A DNA stretch of 64,000 nucleotides from Acetobacter vaccinii (GTDB lineage Bacteria; Pseudomonadota; Alphaproteobacteria; Acetobacterales; Acetobacteraceae). Of this stretch, positions 45,202-54,460 are shown piece after piece. Made by a program: the position numbers and the translations under genes. The stretch is taken from contig NZ_CP043506.1 of assembly GCF_008365315.1 (NCBI RefSeq), positions 867,001 to 931,000 of the forward strand. The letters are read 5' to 3'. Position 1 is the first letter of the stretch, and the number at the start of each line of letters is the position of its first letter. The notes under the pieces are model-generated. The model searched no databases. It had not been told where the DNA came from and worked only from the letters and a program-made list of their open reading frames with translations.

Positions 45202-45226
45202 GGTGCGCTACAGGGAGCGAAGCACC
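45202..45226 (-). terminator. Hairpin at the 3' end of the SRP RNA
   Basis: On the minus strand GGTGC-TT-CGCT and AGCG-C-GCACC form a bulged stem around CCCTGT, followed by TCTCCTTTC. It is a likely 3' end of the SRP RNA transcript, or an attenuating stem before dnaX. Confidence 0.4.
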
Positions 45227-45330
45227 AGGTGGAAAGCCAGACCGTGACCCGGACGAAACTTGTCATGGCTGCTTCCTTCCGGACCTGACCGGTTTGGCAA
45301 GGTATCCGTCCACTGCCGACTTTCCGGTTC
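45226..45330 (-). ncRNA. ffs: Signal recognition particle RNA (4.5S type)
   Basis: The minus strand carries the invariant SRP RNA apical sequence TCCGGAAGGAAGCAGCC, which forms the Ffh-binding internal loops and tetraloop. It is preceded by CCTTGCCAAACCGGTCAGG and followed by ATGACAAGTTTCGTCCGGGT. The ends GGAAAG and CTTTCC pair to close a rod of about 95-105 bases. Position upstream of dnaX is common. Exact ends are estimated from pairing. Confidence 0.85.
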
Positions 45331-45460
45331 CACTCCTAGCACCAAAATGCCCTGCCTGCCAAGCCCGCCTGGGCATGCGTACTTGTTTCTTTGACCTGCC
45401 CGCCACCTGCGGGCTAGAAACCCCGGATAAGCCGCAGCACGTGTCAGGAGTACGCCACCC

Positions 45461-45886
45461 ATGTCCGGTTTTCGTTTTCAGGCCCCTTTTGTGGCTGCCC
45501 TTGCCATTGCCTGCACCCTGATAACCCCTGCCATGGCAGATGAAGACGGGCCGCCCACGCCGCGCGACAATTCGGTCAACATTCAGCTTCAGAAAGAGCT
45601 GGCGGTACTGCACCTCAAGCCCGACGCGGCAAGTCCGGCCTGTATCGACGCGCTGCGGGAGCTGCACAAAACGCAGGACCTACTGAAAAAACACGCCGAG
45701 GAAGACCAGAACCCCGACCTTGTCGTCGCCCAGGATATTCTGGAATCCGACTTTGAAACCGCGTCCGAGCGCTGCGCCCCGGATGTGCGCGCCATGTGCG
45801 AGGCCCCCAACCCCGCAACAGACGTGGTCAAAACCTGCGAAAAAATAGACAGCCTGCCAGACCAGAATGAGCGTTCCGCGCAGTAA
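45461..45886 (+). CDS. Small secreted protein of unknown function
   Basis: A 141-residue protein with a signal peptide (APFVAALAIACTLITPAMA, cleavage before DEDG). The mature part is helical and charged, with four cysteines (CIDAL, CAPD, CEAP, CEKID) that could form two disulfides. I do not recognise a family. It ends inside the start of the sugar transporter gene (20-base overlap), so the two are probably co-transcribed. Confidence 0.6.
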   Translation: MSGFRFQAPFVAALAIACTLITPAMADEDGPPTPRDNSVNIQLQKELAVLHLKPDAASPACIDALRELHKTQDLLKKHAEEDQNPDLVVAQDILESDFETASERCAPDVRAMCEAPNPATDVVKTCEKIDSLPDQNERSAQ

Positions 45887-47186
45887 CCGCGCAACACCGT
45901 ACCGCCTGACGTGCCCCACCGGCCCTTATGGCTGGCGGGCGCTCGGGCTGACAGCGGCCCTGTTTTTCATCATCGGTTTTGTCACCTGGCTGAACGGTCC
46001 GCTAATTTCCTTCGTGCAAGTCGGCTTTGCCCTGGATGACGCCAGCGCCTTCCTTCTGCCGCTGGTTTTTTATATCTCCTACGTGCTGTTCGCCCTGCCC
46101 TGCACGCGTATTCTGGCCCGCACAGGGCTGCGGCGGGGGCTATCCTGTGCCCTGCTGATAATGGCCGCAGGCATGGCAGCCACCGGGCAGGCCATGCACG
46201 CTGGCAGCTACCACGCTGCTCTGGCGGGCTTTCTGGTGCTGGGTGGTGGTCTGGCACTGCTCCAGGTCGCCATAACACCCTATGTCAGCCTGCTTGGCCC
46301 GCCCGAGCGCGGGGCGCAGCGCATTGCCATGATGGGCCTGTGCAACAAGCTGGGCGGGGTTGTAGCCCCTGTCGTGCTGGCCATGCTGGCCATGCGCCAC
46401 ACCGCAGCCCTGTCCGCCCGGCTTGCGACCGAAAGCAACCCGGCCACCCGCGCCCTGTTACGCCAGCAAGGCCTGGACGCCATCCATGCCCCTGCCCTCG
46501 GCATGGCCTCACTGCTGGCCGCAACCAGCCTTTGGCTACGGCTTTCCCCCCTGCCCGATATTACCCCTGCCACCACCCGGCACAGAGCCGGACCATGGGC
46601 AGCCTGCACGCCCCGTGCCCTGCTGGGGGCATGTGCCATGTTCCTGTATGTCGGGGTCGAGGTTCTGGCGGGTGACGCCATAGGCACCTATGCGCGCGAC
46701 CTTGGCATTTCCCTCAACCAGACCAGATTTTTCACATCCCTGACCCTGCTGTGCATGCTGGGGGGCTATCTGGCCGGGCTGCTGCTGTGCCCGCGCGTGC
46801 TGACGCAGGAAAAACTGCTGCTGCTCTCCTGCGGCATGGGGGCCGGGGCTGGCCTGCTGGCCTTGGGCACACAGGGCTATGCCTCGGTCTTGTGCATCAG
46901 CCTGCTCGGCTTTGCCAATGCCATGATCTTCCCCGCCCTGTTCCCGCTGGCGTTACGGGGGGCCGGGCAGGCCACGGTTGGGGTTTCTGCCCTGCTGGTC
47001 ATGGCATACTGCGGTGGTGGTATCCTGCCCCAGTGCTTTATCTGGCTTAAACCCATTATGGGCTTCCAGCCCGCCTTTGTGCTGCCGGTTCTGCTGTCTT
47101 ACGCGCTGATTGCCGCCTATGCCGCATGGTTTGGCCGCGCCGAGCGCCCCGCCCCACCCTTTTTACAACAGGTGCCCCCACCATGA
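45867..47186 (+). CDS. Major facilitator sugar transporter (FucP/NagP-like)
   Basis: A 439-residue inner-membrane protein with twelve predicted helices. It has the pattern of the FucP family of sugar/proton symporters: FFIIGFVTWLNGPLI in helix 1 and LALLQVAITPYVSLLGPPERGAQRIAMMGLCNKLGG in the middle of the N-half. The next gene, nagA, starts inside its stop codon (ATGA overlap), so N-acetylglucosamine or a related amino sugar is the likely substrate, by context only. Confidence 0.83.
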   Translation: MSVPRSNRATPYRLTCPTGPYGWRALGLTAALFFIIGFVTWLNGPLISFVQVGFALDDASAFLLPLVFYISYVLFALPCTRILARTGLRRGLSCALLIMAAGMAATGQAMHAGSYHAALAGFLVLGGGLALLQVAITPYVSLLGPPERGAQRIAMMGLCNKLGGVVAPVVLAMLAMRHTAALSARLATESNPATRALLRQQGLDAIHAPALGMASLLAATSLWLRLSPLPDITPATTRHRAGPWAACTPRALLGACAMFLYVGVEVLAGDAIGTYARDLGISLNQTRFFTSLTLLCMLGGYLAGLLLCPRVLTQEKLLLLSCGMGAGAGLLALGTQGYASVLCISLLGFANAMIFPALFPLALRGAGQATVGVSALLVMAYCGGGILPQCFIWLKPIMGFQPAFVLPVLLSYALIAAYAAWFGRAERPAPPFLQQVPPP

Positions 47187-48286
47187 CAGAACTGACAGGC
47201 CAGCTTGTCCTGCCCGACCGTATTCTGCCCGGCCGGATCACCTTTGGCGCACAGGTGCAGGCCATAACCCCCGACACCACGGCCCCCGACCGCTATATCC
47301 TGCCCGGCTTCATAGACGGTCACGTCCATGGGGGCGACGGCGCGGATACCATGGACGGGCCAGACGCCATCCGCAGGCTGGCGCGCTTTCATACCCGCCA
47401 TGGCACCACCACCCTGCTACCCACGACCATCACCCGCCCATGGGAGGAAATACGCGCAGCCCTGCGGGCTGTGGCCGAAGTCATGCGCACACCCATCCCT
47501 CATGGCCCCTGTATTGCCGGGGCACATCTGGAAGGGCCGTTTGTCAGCCCCCACAGGCTGGGCGCACAGCCGCCCTACACACTGAACCCCACGCCTGAAA
47601 ACATTACCCAAGCGCTGGAAACAGGCTGCGTACGGGTTGTGACTCTGGCCCCGGAGCTGCCCGGTGCGCAGGAAGCCATGACCCGTTTTGCACAGGCGGG
47701 GGTGCGGGTCAGTCTGGGCCACACGACGGCAACGTACGAACAGGCAGATATGGCCATACGCTGCATCTGCGCCGCCGGGGGCACAGCGGGCGGGACACAT
47801 CTGTTCAACGCCATGCCGGGGATTGAAAGCCGCAGGCCCGGCCCCGTCACCGCCCTGATGTGCAGCGATGCCTATGCGGAAATGATTTTTGACACCCACC
47901 ACGTCCACCCCGCCACCTACCGGCTGACCCATAGGATCATGCCCGACAGGCTGGTCTTCGTCACCGATGCCATGCAGGCCGCAGGCCTGCCGGACGGGCC
48001 AAGCCAGCTTGGGGGGCAGGCAGTCATGGTGCGTAACGGCACCGCCCGCATGCCCGATGGCAACCTTGCCGGCAGTGTGCTGACACTGGACACTGCCTTA
48101 AGGAACGCCGTGCAGGCTGGCACACCGTTGCAACAGGCCGCCGCCCTTCTGACAGCCAACCCCGCACGCTATCTGGGCCTGACAGACCGCGGTAGCCTGA
48201 CCCCCGGCCTGCGGGCCGACCTTGTCGTGCTGTCACCAACATTGGACGTGGAAGAAGTCTGGGTGGGTGGGCTACGGGCTGCCTGA
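47183..48286 (+). CDS. nagA: N-acetylglucosamine-6-phosphate deacetylase
   Basis: The enzyme removes acetate from GlcNAc-6-phosphate in amino-sugar use and cell-wall recycling. The 367-residue amidohydrolase has the metal motif PGFIDGHVHGGDG near residue 36-48, AGAHLEGPFVSPHRLGA with the catalytic glutamate region, VSLGHTTA, GGTHLFNAM and the catalytic Asp in VFVTDAMQAAG. ATG 47183 overlaps the transporter stop by four bases. No nagB or kinase gene follows. Confidence 0.92.
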   Translation: MTELTGQLVLPDRILPGRITFGAQVQAITPDTTAPDRYILPGFIDGHVHGGDGADTMDGPDAIRRLARFHTRHGTTTLLPTTITRPWEEIRAALRAVAEVMRTPIPHGPCIAGAHLEGPFVSPHRLGAQPPYTLNPTPENITQALETGCVRVVTLAPELPGAQEAMTRFAQAGVRVSLGHTTATYEQADMAIRCICAAGGTAGGTHLFNAMPGIESRRPGPVTALMCSDAYAEMIFDTHHVHPATYRLTHRIMPDRLVFVTDAMQAAGLPDGPSQLGGQAVMVRNGTARMPDGNLAGSVLTLDTALRNAVQAGTPLQQAAALLTANPARYLGLTDRGSLTPGLRADLVVLSPTLDVEEVWVGGLRAA

Positions 48287-48314
48287 CAACGCGCTGCCGC
48301 AAGTAAATCTGGCC

Positions 48315-48440
48315 CACCAAGCACCAAGCACCAAGCACCAAGCACCAAGCACCAAGCACCAAGCACCAAGCACCAAGCACCAAGCACCAAGCACCAAGCA
48401 CCAAGCACCAAGCACCAAGCACCAAGCACCAAGCACCAAG
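48315..48440. repeat. Perfect tandem array, 18 copies of a 7-bp unit (CACCAAG)
   Basis: The 126 bases are 18 uninterrupted identical heptamers, starting 28 bases after the nagA stop and ending about 175 bases before the opgH stop on the other strand. Seven is not a multiple of three and no credible gene crosses it. Identity of every copy implies recent slippage, so copy number probably varies between strains. Confidence 0.97.
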
Positions 48441-48540
48441 CCATCGGAGCGCAAGCCCGCAGTCAAGGGCAACACAGTATCCGTCCTGCAAGGTGCATGC
48501 GGACCATAACGGGCAAGCCCAGCGCCGCTCTATTGTGTTG

Positions 48541-48609
48541 AAAAACCCTGCCCCGGGGCAGGTTGTAACGGACAGGACTGTGGGAAAGCAGCACCTCCGC
48601 TGCTTTCCC
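48541..48609 (-). terminator. Two hairpins ending the opgH transcript
   Basis: Reading the minus strand after the opgH stop, a perfect 11-bp stem GGGAAAGCAGC/GCTGCTTTCCC (complement region 48582-48609) comes first. A second hairpin within the palindrome CCTGCCCCGGGGCAGG (48547-48562) follows, directly succeeded by TTTTT. The second has Rho-independent form. Confidence 0.7.
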
Positions 48610-48616
48610 TACGCTG

Positions 48617-50758
48617 TCAGTCAGGCAGGCGCAGGATTGTTTCCACCCCTGCACGGCTTGCCAGAACGGCGGCTTTTTCCCGCACTGTCAGGCTGCGCTC
48701 GGCAGCACTCAGGGTTGACGCTTCCGACAGCTTGACCAGCCCGACCAATTGCTCGGCATTAATGGGGTCACCTGGCTTACGTTCATGCGGCAGCATGGCG
48801 ATGTGTGCGCGTGACAAGGCGGCATCAGCCCGCAGGGCATGCAGGGCGTCACAGGGTTCTTCCGACACGGTGGAAGTTTCCAGCCCATGCTCAAGCATGT
48901 TCAGCACGGTGGGAGGGCTGGTTTCCTCTGGCACCAGCAGCAGGCCCGCGCGGCGGAACTCCTGCCCGACAGCCCGGCTACTGGTAAAGGCCACCAGAGG
49001 GATGGAAAAGACCAGCCCCAGCAGCACAGGCGTCATCCAGAAAAACAGCGAGGGCGAGACAACCCATGCCCCGGCACCCAGCAGCAGGCCAAACACCGTA
49101 AAGCGCCAGTAATTGCGCGCAATTTCACCCAGCGGCACTTTACCATCATCGCGGCGCTGGGCATTCCAGCCCGAGTCGTGCCCGCTGAGAATGGACATGA
49201 CGCCCGATGTCTGGATGAGCATGGCAATGGGGGCAATCAGCCCGCCCACCAGTGTTTCCAGCAGAATGGACAGGGCTGCCCGCACAGCACCACCGCTGCC
49301 CCGCCGGGCCTCGCCATCACACAACAGCGCAATATAGGCCAGCAGCTTGGGGGCCAGCAGCACCGCCATGGTGCCGATAAACACGTATTTGGCCTGTACC
49401 GGGTCAACATGGGGCCAGTTGGGGTACAGCAGCTTGGTGTCCCCAAAATATTCCGGCCGCTGGAAATGCGCCTGAAGGGAAATCAGAATACCCGTCAGCA
49501 GGAACACCAGCCACAGGGGCGATGTAACATACGCCCCGATCCCGATGATCATATGCAGGCGGCTGACCCAGTGCAGCCCACGTGTGGGCAGAACCTTGAC
49601 GTGCTGCAGATTGCCCTGGCACCAGCGCCGGTCCCGAATGGCCACATCGGTCAAGGTGGGGGGGCTTTCCTCATACGACCCATCCAGTGCGGGGATCATA
49701 TGGATGGCCCAGCCACCACGGCGCATGAGTGCCGCCTCGACAAAGTCATGACTGAGGATATGACCACCAAACGGGGGCCGCCCCGGCACATGCGGCAGGC
49801 CTGCCTGCCCGGCAAAAGCCCGTGTGCGGATAATGGCGTTATGGCCCCAGTAGTTACCTTCCGAGCCATGCCACCAGGCAATACCAAACGCGATGATCGG
49901 CCCGTACACCCGCCCTGCAAACTGCTGAAGGCGCGCAAACAGGGTGCCACCACCCACAATGACGGGCAGGGTCTGGATCAGCCCCACACCGGGGTTGCGC
50001 TCCATGGCGTCGGCCATACGCACCAGGGTTGCCCCGGACATAACGGAGTCGGCATCGAGCGTGACCATGTGGTCATAGGCTCCGCCAAACCGGCGTACCC
50101 ATTCCCCCACATTGCCCGCCTTGCGCTCGGTGTTCTTGTGTCTGCGGCGGTAGAAAATACGCTCATGGCCGCCCGTCTGCTCACGCAGGGTCAGAAACGC
50201 GGCTTCTTCCTGCACCCATATGTCGGGGTTGGTGGTGTCGGACAGAATAAACAGGTCAAACGACCCGATCTGCCCGGTTTCCTCCAGGCTGGTGTAAATG
50301 GCACGCAGCCCGGCCATAACCCGGTGCGGGGGTTCGTTATAGGTTGGCAGCAGCAAGGCTGTCCGGCGCGCCAGATGCGGCAGATCCCCCTTGCGGCGGA
50401 TACCCAGGCCCAGCCCACCCCGCAGCACCAGCGAGCAAAAACCCGCCACGGCCGAAGTAAAGGCCAGCGCAATCCACATGAACAGCGCAATAAACAGCAG
50501 CAGCATGATCACGCCCAGGGCGGAAAACCCTGCCGCGTCCATGACCTTATGCGTGCGCCATGCGCCATAGGCGGTCATCAGCAGGGCCGAGCCCACCACT
50601 GCGGCCCGCCGCAGGATAATACTGTGGGGCGAGGTCGCAGGCGTGCGGCCCCTGCCCTCCATATCCGGCCGGGCGTGCAGGTCCTGCACGGGCATGTCCA
50701 GCGGAGCCTCGGGCGGCAGTGCGGGAAACTGCAACCGCTCGGGGGTATTGGCCTGCAT
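48617..50758 (-). CDS. opgH: Osmoregulated periplasmic glucan glucosyltransferase
   Basis: OpgH (MdoH) makes the beta-glucan backbone from UDP-glucose at the inner membrane and moves it across. The 713-residue protein has two N-terminal helices (about 70-130), a glycosyltransferase-2 domain with TLDADSVMSG and the RDRRWCQGNLQH motif (Q/RxxRW type), and a cluster of helices after residue 400. It begins two bases after the opgG stop, the usual opgGH arrangement. ATG 50758 was chosen for this spacing. Confidence 0.94.
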   Translation of the reverse strand: MQANTPERLQFPALPPEAPLDMPVQDLHARPDMEGRGRTPATSPHSIILRRAAVVGSALLMTAYGAWRTHKVMDAAGFSALGVIMLLLFIALFMWIALAFTSAVAGFCSLVLRGGLGLGIRRKGDLPHLARRTALLLPTYNEPPHRVMAGLRAIYTSLEETGQIGSFDLFILSDTTNPDIWVQEEAAFLTLREQTGGHERIFYRRRHKNTERKAGNVGEWVRRFGGAYDHMVTLDADSVMSGATLVRMADAMERNPGVGLIQTLPVIVGGGTLFARLQQFAGRVYGPIIAFGIAWWHGSEGNYWGHNAIIRTRAFAGQAGLPHVPGRPPFGGHILSHDFVEAALMRRGGWAIHMIPALDGSYEESPPTLTDVAIRDRRWCQGNLQHVKVLPTRGLHWVSRLHMIIGIGAYVTSPLWLVFLLTGILISLQAHFQRPEYFGDTKLLYPNWPHVDPVQAKYVFIGTMAVLLAPKLLAYIALLCDGEARRGSGGAVRAALSILLETLVGGLIAPIAMLIQTSGVMSILSGHDSGWNAQRRDDGKVPLGEIARNYWRFTVFGLLLGAGAWVVSPSLFFWMTPVLLGLVFSIPLVAFTSSRAVGQEFRRAGLLLVPEETSPPTVLNMLEHGLETSTVSEEPCDALHALRADAALSRAHIAMLPHERKPGDPINAEQLVGLVKLSEASTLSAAERSLTVREKAAVLASRAGVETILRLPD

Positions 50759-50760
50759 GC

Positions 50761-52338
50761 TTACGGGGTCCATCGATACAGCCACTGTTCCGACACGGGG
50801 CCGGAATCCGTCTCCAGCGTAGCGCTCAGATCGGACACCTTGGCATCGCCCGGCACAAATTCAAACGTCGTGCGCCAGCCGTTAATGTCGGGGTTGGGCT
50901 CAACCACAACCTTGCGGATTGTCCCTGCCGATGCCTTGGGCACAACATGGAAATGCGTGTCCTTGGGCAGGTGGTCAAACGGTGCCCCGGCAAAGTCGAT
51001 CGAGAAGAAACGGGCATCGCTGCTGTCGGTCACGGCCCCCACACGGGTGGCCCCGATCCGCGCCAGAGGTGTGGGGAAGGGGACATCCCACCCCCAATAC
51101 ATCCGGTAGGTGTAGGTATATTCCTGCCCCGCACGCAGGGGCTCCTTGGGCCGCCAGAACGACACGATATTGTCGTTGACCTCGTTGGGTGTGGGAATTT
51201 CCACAAGGTCCACCCAGCCTGCCCCCCAGTCCCCGATCGGTTCGATCCACAGGGAGGGCCGTTTTTCGTAATGCAGGGCCAGGTCTTCAAAATCATGGAA
51301 GGCCCGGCGGCGCTGCATAAGCCCGAACCCGCGCGGCGACACATCGGAGAAGGTGGAAACCTGAAGGTCCAGAGGGTTACGCAGCGGGCGGAACAACTGC
51401 TGGCCCGAGCCAGTCCACATCTGCAAGGCTTCGCTGTCATGGGCAGCGGGGCGCCAGTCGTCCACATGGTTGTGGTCGTTGGCGTCAAAATAATACATGC
51501 CGGTCAGCGGGGCTATGCCCGACTGCTCGATGGCTGTGCGGGGGAACAGGGATGTCTGCACATCAAACACCGTGGTGTCGCCCGGACGGATGGTAAAGCG
51601 GAAGGCCCCTGTCAGCGACGGGCTGTCCAGCAGGGCGTGCAGCACCATGGCCTGCACGCCAGGGCGGGGTTTTTCCAGCCAGAATGCGCGGAAGAGGGCA
51701 AATTCCTCACCCTTGGGGTCGCCCGTGCCGTCAGCAAAGCCACGCGCTGACAGGCCATAGATCTGCCCCTTGGCAATGGCCCGGAAATAGGACGCACCAA
51801 GGAAGACGCAGAACTCCTCCTTGACCCCAGGGGTGTTAATGGCCGCCCGCAACCGCAGACCAGCAAAGCCCAGATTGTCATCAACCTTGAGGGCCGGGTC
51901 GGCGTAGGTGAACAGGTCTGGCGAGTAAGGCACCGCGCTGGACTGGCCGTTGACGACCTCATAAATCGCGATGCGGGGCCGGTAGAGGAACCCACGCGGG
52001 AAAAATTCCGCGTCAAAATCCAGATTATCGGCCGCCCACAGGGCGCGTTCCGGCCGGTAGGCAATGCCCCGGTACTGGTCGAAATTGAGGTTGTCGAGCA
52101 CCTTGGGCAGGTGCTGGTCTGGCGCCTGATACGCGGCGTTGGACAGCCTGCGCGCAATCTGGATGACGGTACTGTCATCAAACGTGCCGGTTGCGCCGCT
52201 TATTTCCTCCGCCCGTGCGGGACGGGCCAGCCCCCCAACCAGAGAGGCCAGAGTAGCCCCCGCCCCTGCCCGGATTACGTCGCGCCGTTGCACCTTTACT
52301 GACACACCTGTCTCCCGCATCTGTTGCCTGTCGGACAT
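50761..52338 (-). CDS. opgG: Periplasmic glucan biosynthesis protein OpgG/OpgD
   Basis: This protein acts on the glucan product in the periplasm. The 525-residue sequence has a twin-arginine signal (QRRDVIRAGAGATLASLVGGLARPARA) and then the OpgG beta-sandwich pattern: YRPERALWAADNLDFDAEFFPRGFLY, GLRLRAAIN, YYFDANDHNHVDDWRPA and RGFGLMQRRRAFHDFEDL. Tat export is typical of the OpgD branch, so the name opgD is also possible. ATG 52338 has GGTGGG upstream; a longer start at 52371 has no ribosome site. Confidence 0.92.
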   Translation of the reverse strand: MSDRQQMRETGVSVKVQRRDVIRAGAGATLASLVGGLARPARAEEISGATGTFDDSTVIQIARRLSNAAYQAPDQHLPKVLDNLNFDQYRGIAYRPERALWAADNLDFDAEFFPRGFLYRPRIAIYEVVNGQSSAVPYSPDLFTYADPALKVDDNLGFAGLRLRAAINTPGVKEEFCVFLGASYFRAIAKGQIYGLSARGFADGTGDPKGEEFALFRAFWLEKPRPGVQAMVLHALLDSPSLTGAFRFTIRPGDTTVFDVQTSLFPRTAIEQSGIAPLTGMYYFDANDHNHVDDWRPAAHDSEALQMWTGSGQQLFRPLRNPLDLQVSTFSDVSPRGFGLMQRRRAFHDFEDLALHYEKRPSLWIEPIGDWGAGWVDLVEIPTPNEVNDNIVSFWRPKEPLRAGQEYTYTYRMYWGWDVPFPTPLARIGATRVGAVTDSSDARFFSIDFAGAPFDHLPKDTHFHVVPKASAGTIRKVVVEPNPDINGWRTTFEFVPGDAKVSDLSATLETDSGPVSEQWLYRWTP

Positions 52339-52549
52339 GATACCCACCATGCCTGCCAGATATCGCTCCATGATAAAGGGTTTTTTATGGACCCATGAGG
52401 CATCTGGCGAAAAAAAATTCCGGTCCGCACCTGCACGGCCCCAGATGTTACACATCTTGCACGCCTTTACCTGCATGCGACAAAGATGGTCCCGGCACCG
52501 TGCTGATGATACAGCCCGACTAGAACCACCTTAAACACGCAAGGGCGAT

Positions 52550-53065
52550 ATGACCAATCCGAGCGCAGATACCACCTGGCGTGCCATGACGCCAGACGAT
52601 CTTGCAGGCGTCATCACGCTGGCAGGGCATATCCACACCGACTACCCCGAGGATGCTGCTGTCTTTGCTGAAAGGCTGGCCCTATGCCCCACGGGCTGCC
52701 TTGTTCTGGACGGGCCGCTGGGCGTGGTGGGGTATCTGATCAGCCACCCGTGGCAAGGGCCGCTTTCCCCCCCGCTCAACACCCTTCTGGGCGCGCTGCC
52801 CGCAACGCCGGAGAGTTGGTACATTCACGACGTAGCTCTGGCCCCTGCCGCGCGGGGTGCTGGACATGCGGGCAAGGTTGTCCCGCTGGTAGAGGGCATG
52901 GCCCGCCAGCATGGTCTACCCAGGCTGAGCCTGACATCCACCGGGCAGGCGCTGTCCTTCTGGCACCGTCAGGGTTTTGTCGATGAGGTGATCACCGAGG
53001 CAGAACGCGCGATTCTGGCGTCCTACGACCCGCAGGCCCGGCTAATGACACGCCCTGTCGCCTGA
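52550..53065 (+). CDS. GNAT-family N-acetyltransferase
   Basis: A 171-residue acyl-CoA-dependent transferase. The family pattern is visible: MTPDDLAGVITLAGHIHTDYPED at the N-terminus, YIHDVALAPAARGAGHAGKVVPLVEG with the acetyl-CoA-binding loop (AxxxGxGxAG type) near residues 87-112, and SFWHRQGFVDE near the end. The substrate is unknown. It stands alone, divergent from opgG and convergent with recA. Confidence 0.8.
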   Translation: MTNPSADTTWRAMTPDDLAGVITLAGHIHTDYPEDAAVFAERLALCPTGCLVLDGPLGVVGYLISHPWQGPLSPPLNTLLGALPATPESWYIHDVALAPAARGAGHAGKVVPLVEGMARQHGLPRLSLTSTGQALSFWHRQGFVDEVITEAERAILASYDPQARLMTRPVA

Positions 53066-53130
53066 GACTCTGTGGGTCAGGACAGCCTGAAAAACCCTAC
53101 TCCGGAGTGGAAAGAGCCACCGTTTCTGAC

Positions 53131-53157
53131 CGTCGCCTTGTTGCTTACAAGGCGACG
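53131..53157. terminator. Bidirectional hairpin between the acetyltransferase gene and recA
   Basis: CGTCGCCTTGT pairs perfectly with ACAAGGCGACG across a TGCTT loop (11 bp). It lies between convergent genes. T-rich sequence follows on the plus strand only after a few bases (ATCTTTG), so it is a moderate terminator for either strand. Confidence 0.6.
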
Positions 53158-53222
53158 ATCTTTGCAGCTTTAGAAAAAACTGCCCCAGAAAGTTTTTTAC
53201 CGCCTGCTGTTAGAGCAGGGTC

Positions 53223-54257
53223 TTAGAGATCATCTTCCTCGGTTTCATGATCATTCGAGGTCATCATGGCCTCGGCCACGACACCGGCATGCTCACGCAC
53301 CTTGCGTTCAATCTCAGCAGCCATTTCGGGGTGGTCACGCAGGAACTGTTTGGCGTTTTCACGCCCCTGACCAATGCGCTGGCTATCGCACGAAAACCAG
53401 GCCCCAGACTTTTCAACCACGCCCGCCTTCACACCAAGGTCAATCAGCTCCCCAACCTTGCTGATGCCTTCGCCGTACATGATGTCAAACTCGACCTGCC
53501 GGAACGGCGGAGCCATCTTGTTCTTCACCACCTTGACGCGGGTCTGGTTGCCCATGACCTCGTCCTTGTCCTTGATGGAACCAATGCGGCGAATATCCAT
53601 CCGCACCGAGGAATAGAACTTGAGGGCATTCCCCCCCGTCGTGGTTTCGGGGTTGCCGAACATGACCCCGATCTTGAGACGGATCTGGTTGAGGAAGATC
53701 AGCAGCGTGTTGGACCGGGCAACCGTGCCTGTCAGCTTACGCAGGGCCTGGCTCATCAAGCGGGCATGTAGGCCAACGTGGCTGTCGCCCATATCGCCTT
53801 CCAGCTCGGCACGGGGGACAAGGGCTGCCACACTGTCCACCACCAGCACGTCAATAGCGCCTGAGCGCACCAGCGTGTCGGCAATTTCAAGCGCCTGTTC
53901 ACCCGCATCGGGCTGGCTGATCAGCAGGTTATCAATATCCACGCCAAGCTTTTTGGCGTAGCCGGGGTCCAGCGCGTGTTCGGCGTCAATAAAGGCGCAG
54001 GTACCACCTTTTTTCTGCGCCTCGGCAATGGCATGCAGGGCCAGTGTGGTCTTGCCCGAACTTTCGGGGCCATAAATTTCCACAACGCGGCCACGCGGCA
54101 GGCCGCCAATGCCCAACGCAATGTCCAGTCCCAGCGAGCCGGTGGAAATTACATCCCCCTGCTCCTTGGGGCGCTGCCCGAGGCGCATGACAGACCCTTT
54201 GCCAAACGCACGCTCGATCTGACCCAGCGCGCCTTCAAGAGCCTTTGCCTTGTCCAT
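53223..54257 (-). CDS. recA: Recombinase RecA
   Basis: RecA forms filaments on single-stranded DNA, carries out strand exchange and triggers LexA self-cleavage. The 344-residue protein has the Walker [11 protein letters not shown] (residues 63-72), Walker B in [16 protein letters not shown], the L2 loop region [26 protein letters not shown] and an acidic C-terminus ([10 protein letters not shown]). A promoter with an embedded SOS-type palindrome lies about 110 bp upstream. Confidence 0.98.
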   Translation of the reverse strand: MDKAKALEGALGQIERAFGKGSVMRLGQRPKEQGDVISTGSLGLDIALGIGGLPRGRVVEIYGPESSGKTTLALHAIAEAQKKGGTCAFIDAEHALDPGYAKKLGVDIDNLLISQPDAGEQALEIADTLVRSGAIDVLVVDSVAALVPRAELEGDMGDSHVGLHARLMSQALRKLTGTVARSNTLLIFLNQIRLKIGVMFGNPETTTGGNALKFYSSVRMDIRRIGSIKDKDEVMGNQTRVKVVKNKMAPPFRQVEFDIMYGEGISKVGELIDLGVKAGVVEKSGAWFSCDSQRIGQGRENAKQFLRDHPEMAAEIERKVREHAGVVAEAMMTSNDHETEEDDL

Positions 54258-54366
54258 TGTCCACCATCCTTACTGCTTGCCGACCAGCCCAGCCAGACTG
54301 GGGGCGCGGAATACCATGACACATCCCGGCAGGGCCGGTAACACTGCACGTTAAGATTTCGTCCTC

Positions 54367-54395
54367 ATTATGTTCTATATCGAACAAAATGGCAA
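54367..54395 (-). promoter_or_regulatory. recA: recA promoter with embedded SOS-like operator
   Basis: On the minus strand TTGCCA and CATAAT, each five of six to consensus, are spaced by exactly 17 bases. Within them lies TGTTCGATATAGAACA (54371-54386), an inverted repeat of TGTTC. A LexA site overlapping the spacer and -10 would block polymerase. The usual alphaproteobacterial LexA box is a direct repeat (GTTC-N7-GTTC), so this form is a variant; the operator role is inferred from position and the GTTC/GAAC half sites. Confidence 0.7.
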
Positions 54396-54460
54396 CATCC
54401 AACGTCATGCCCCGGTCCGGCACCCCGCAAACCGGGGCCAGGCCGAGGCCACGCCTGGGG

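Noticed and set aside
45326..45342. tRNA-like end GGTTCCACTCCTAGCACCA
   Set aside because: No acceptor-stem partner or anticodon arm upstream; the bases belong to the 5' end region of the minus-strand SRP RNA.
48315..48440. Heptamer array as a CRISPR
   Set aside because: Units are 7 bp, directly abutting, with no spacers and no cas genes.
48222..48509. Frames across the heptamer array encoding LVLGAWC or HQAPSTK repeats
   Set aside because: Any frame stays open through a 7-bp repeat without stops; no start site or flanking coding signal supports a protein.
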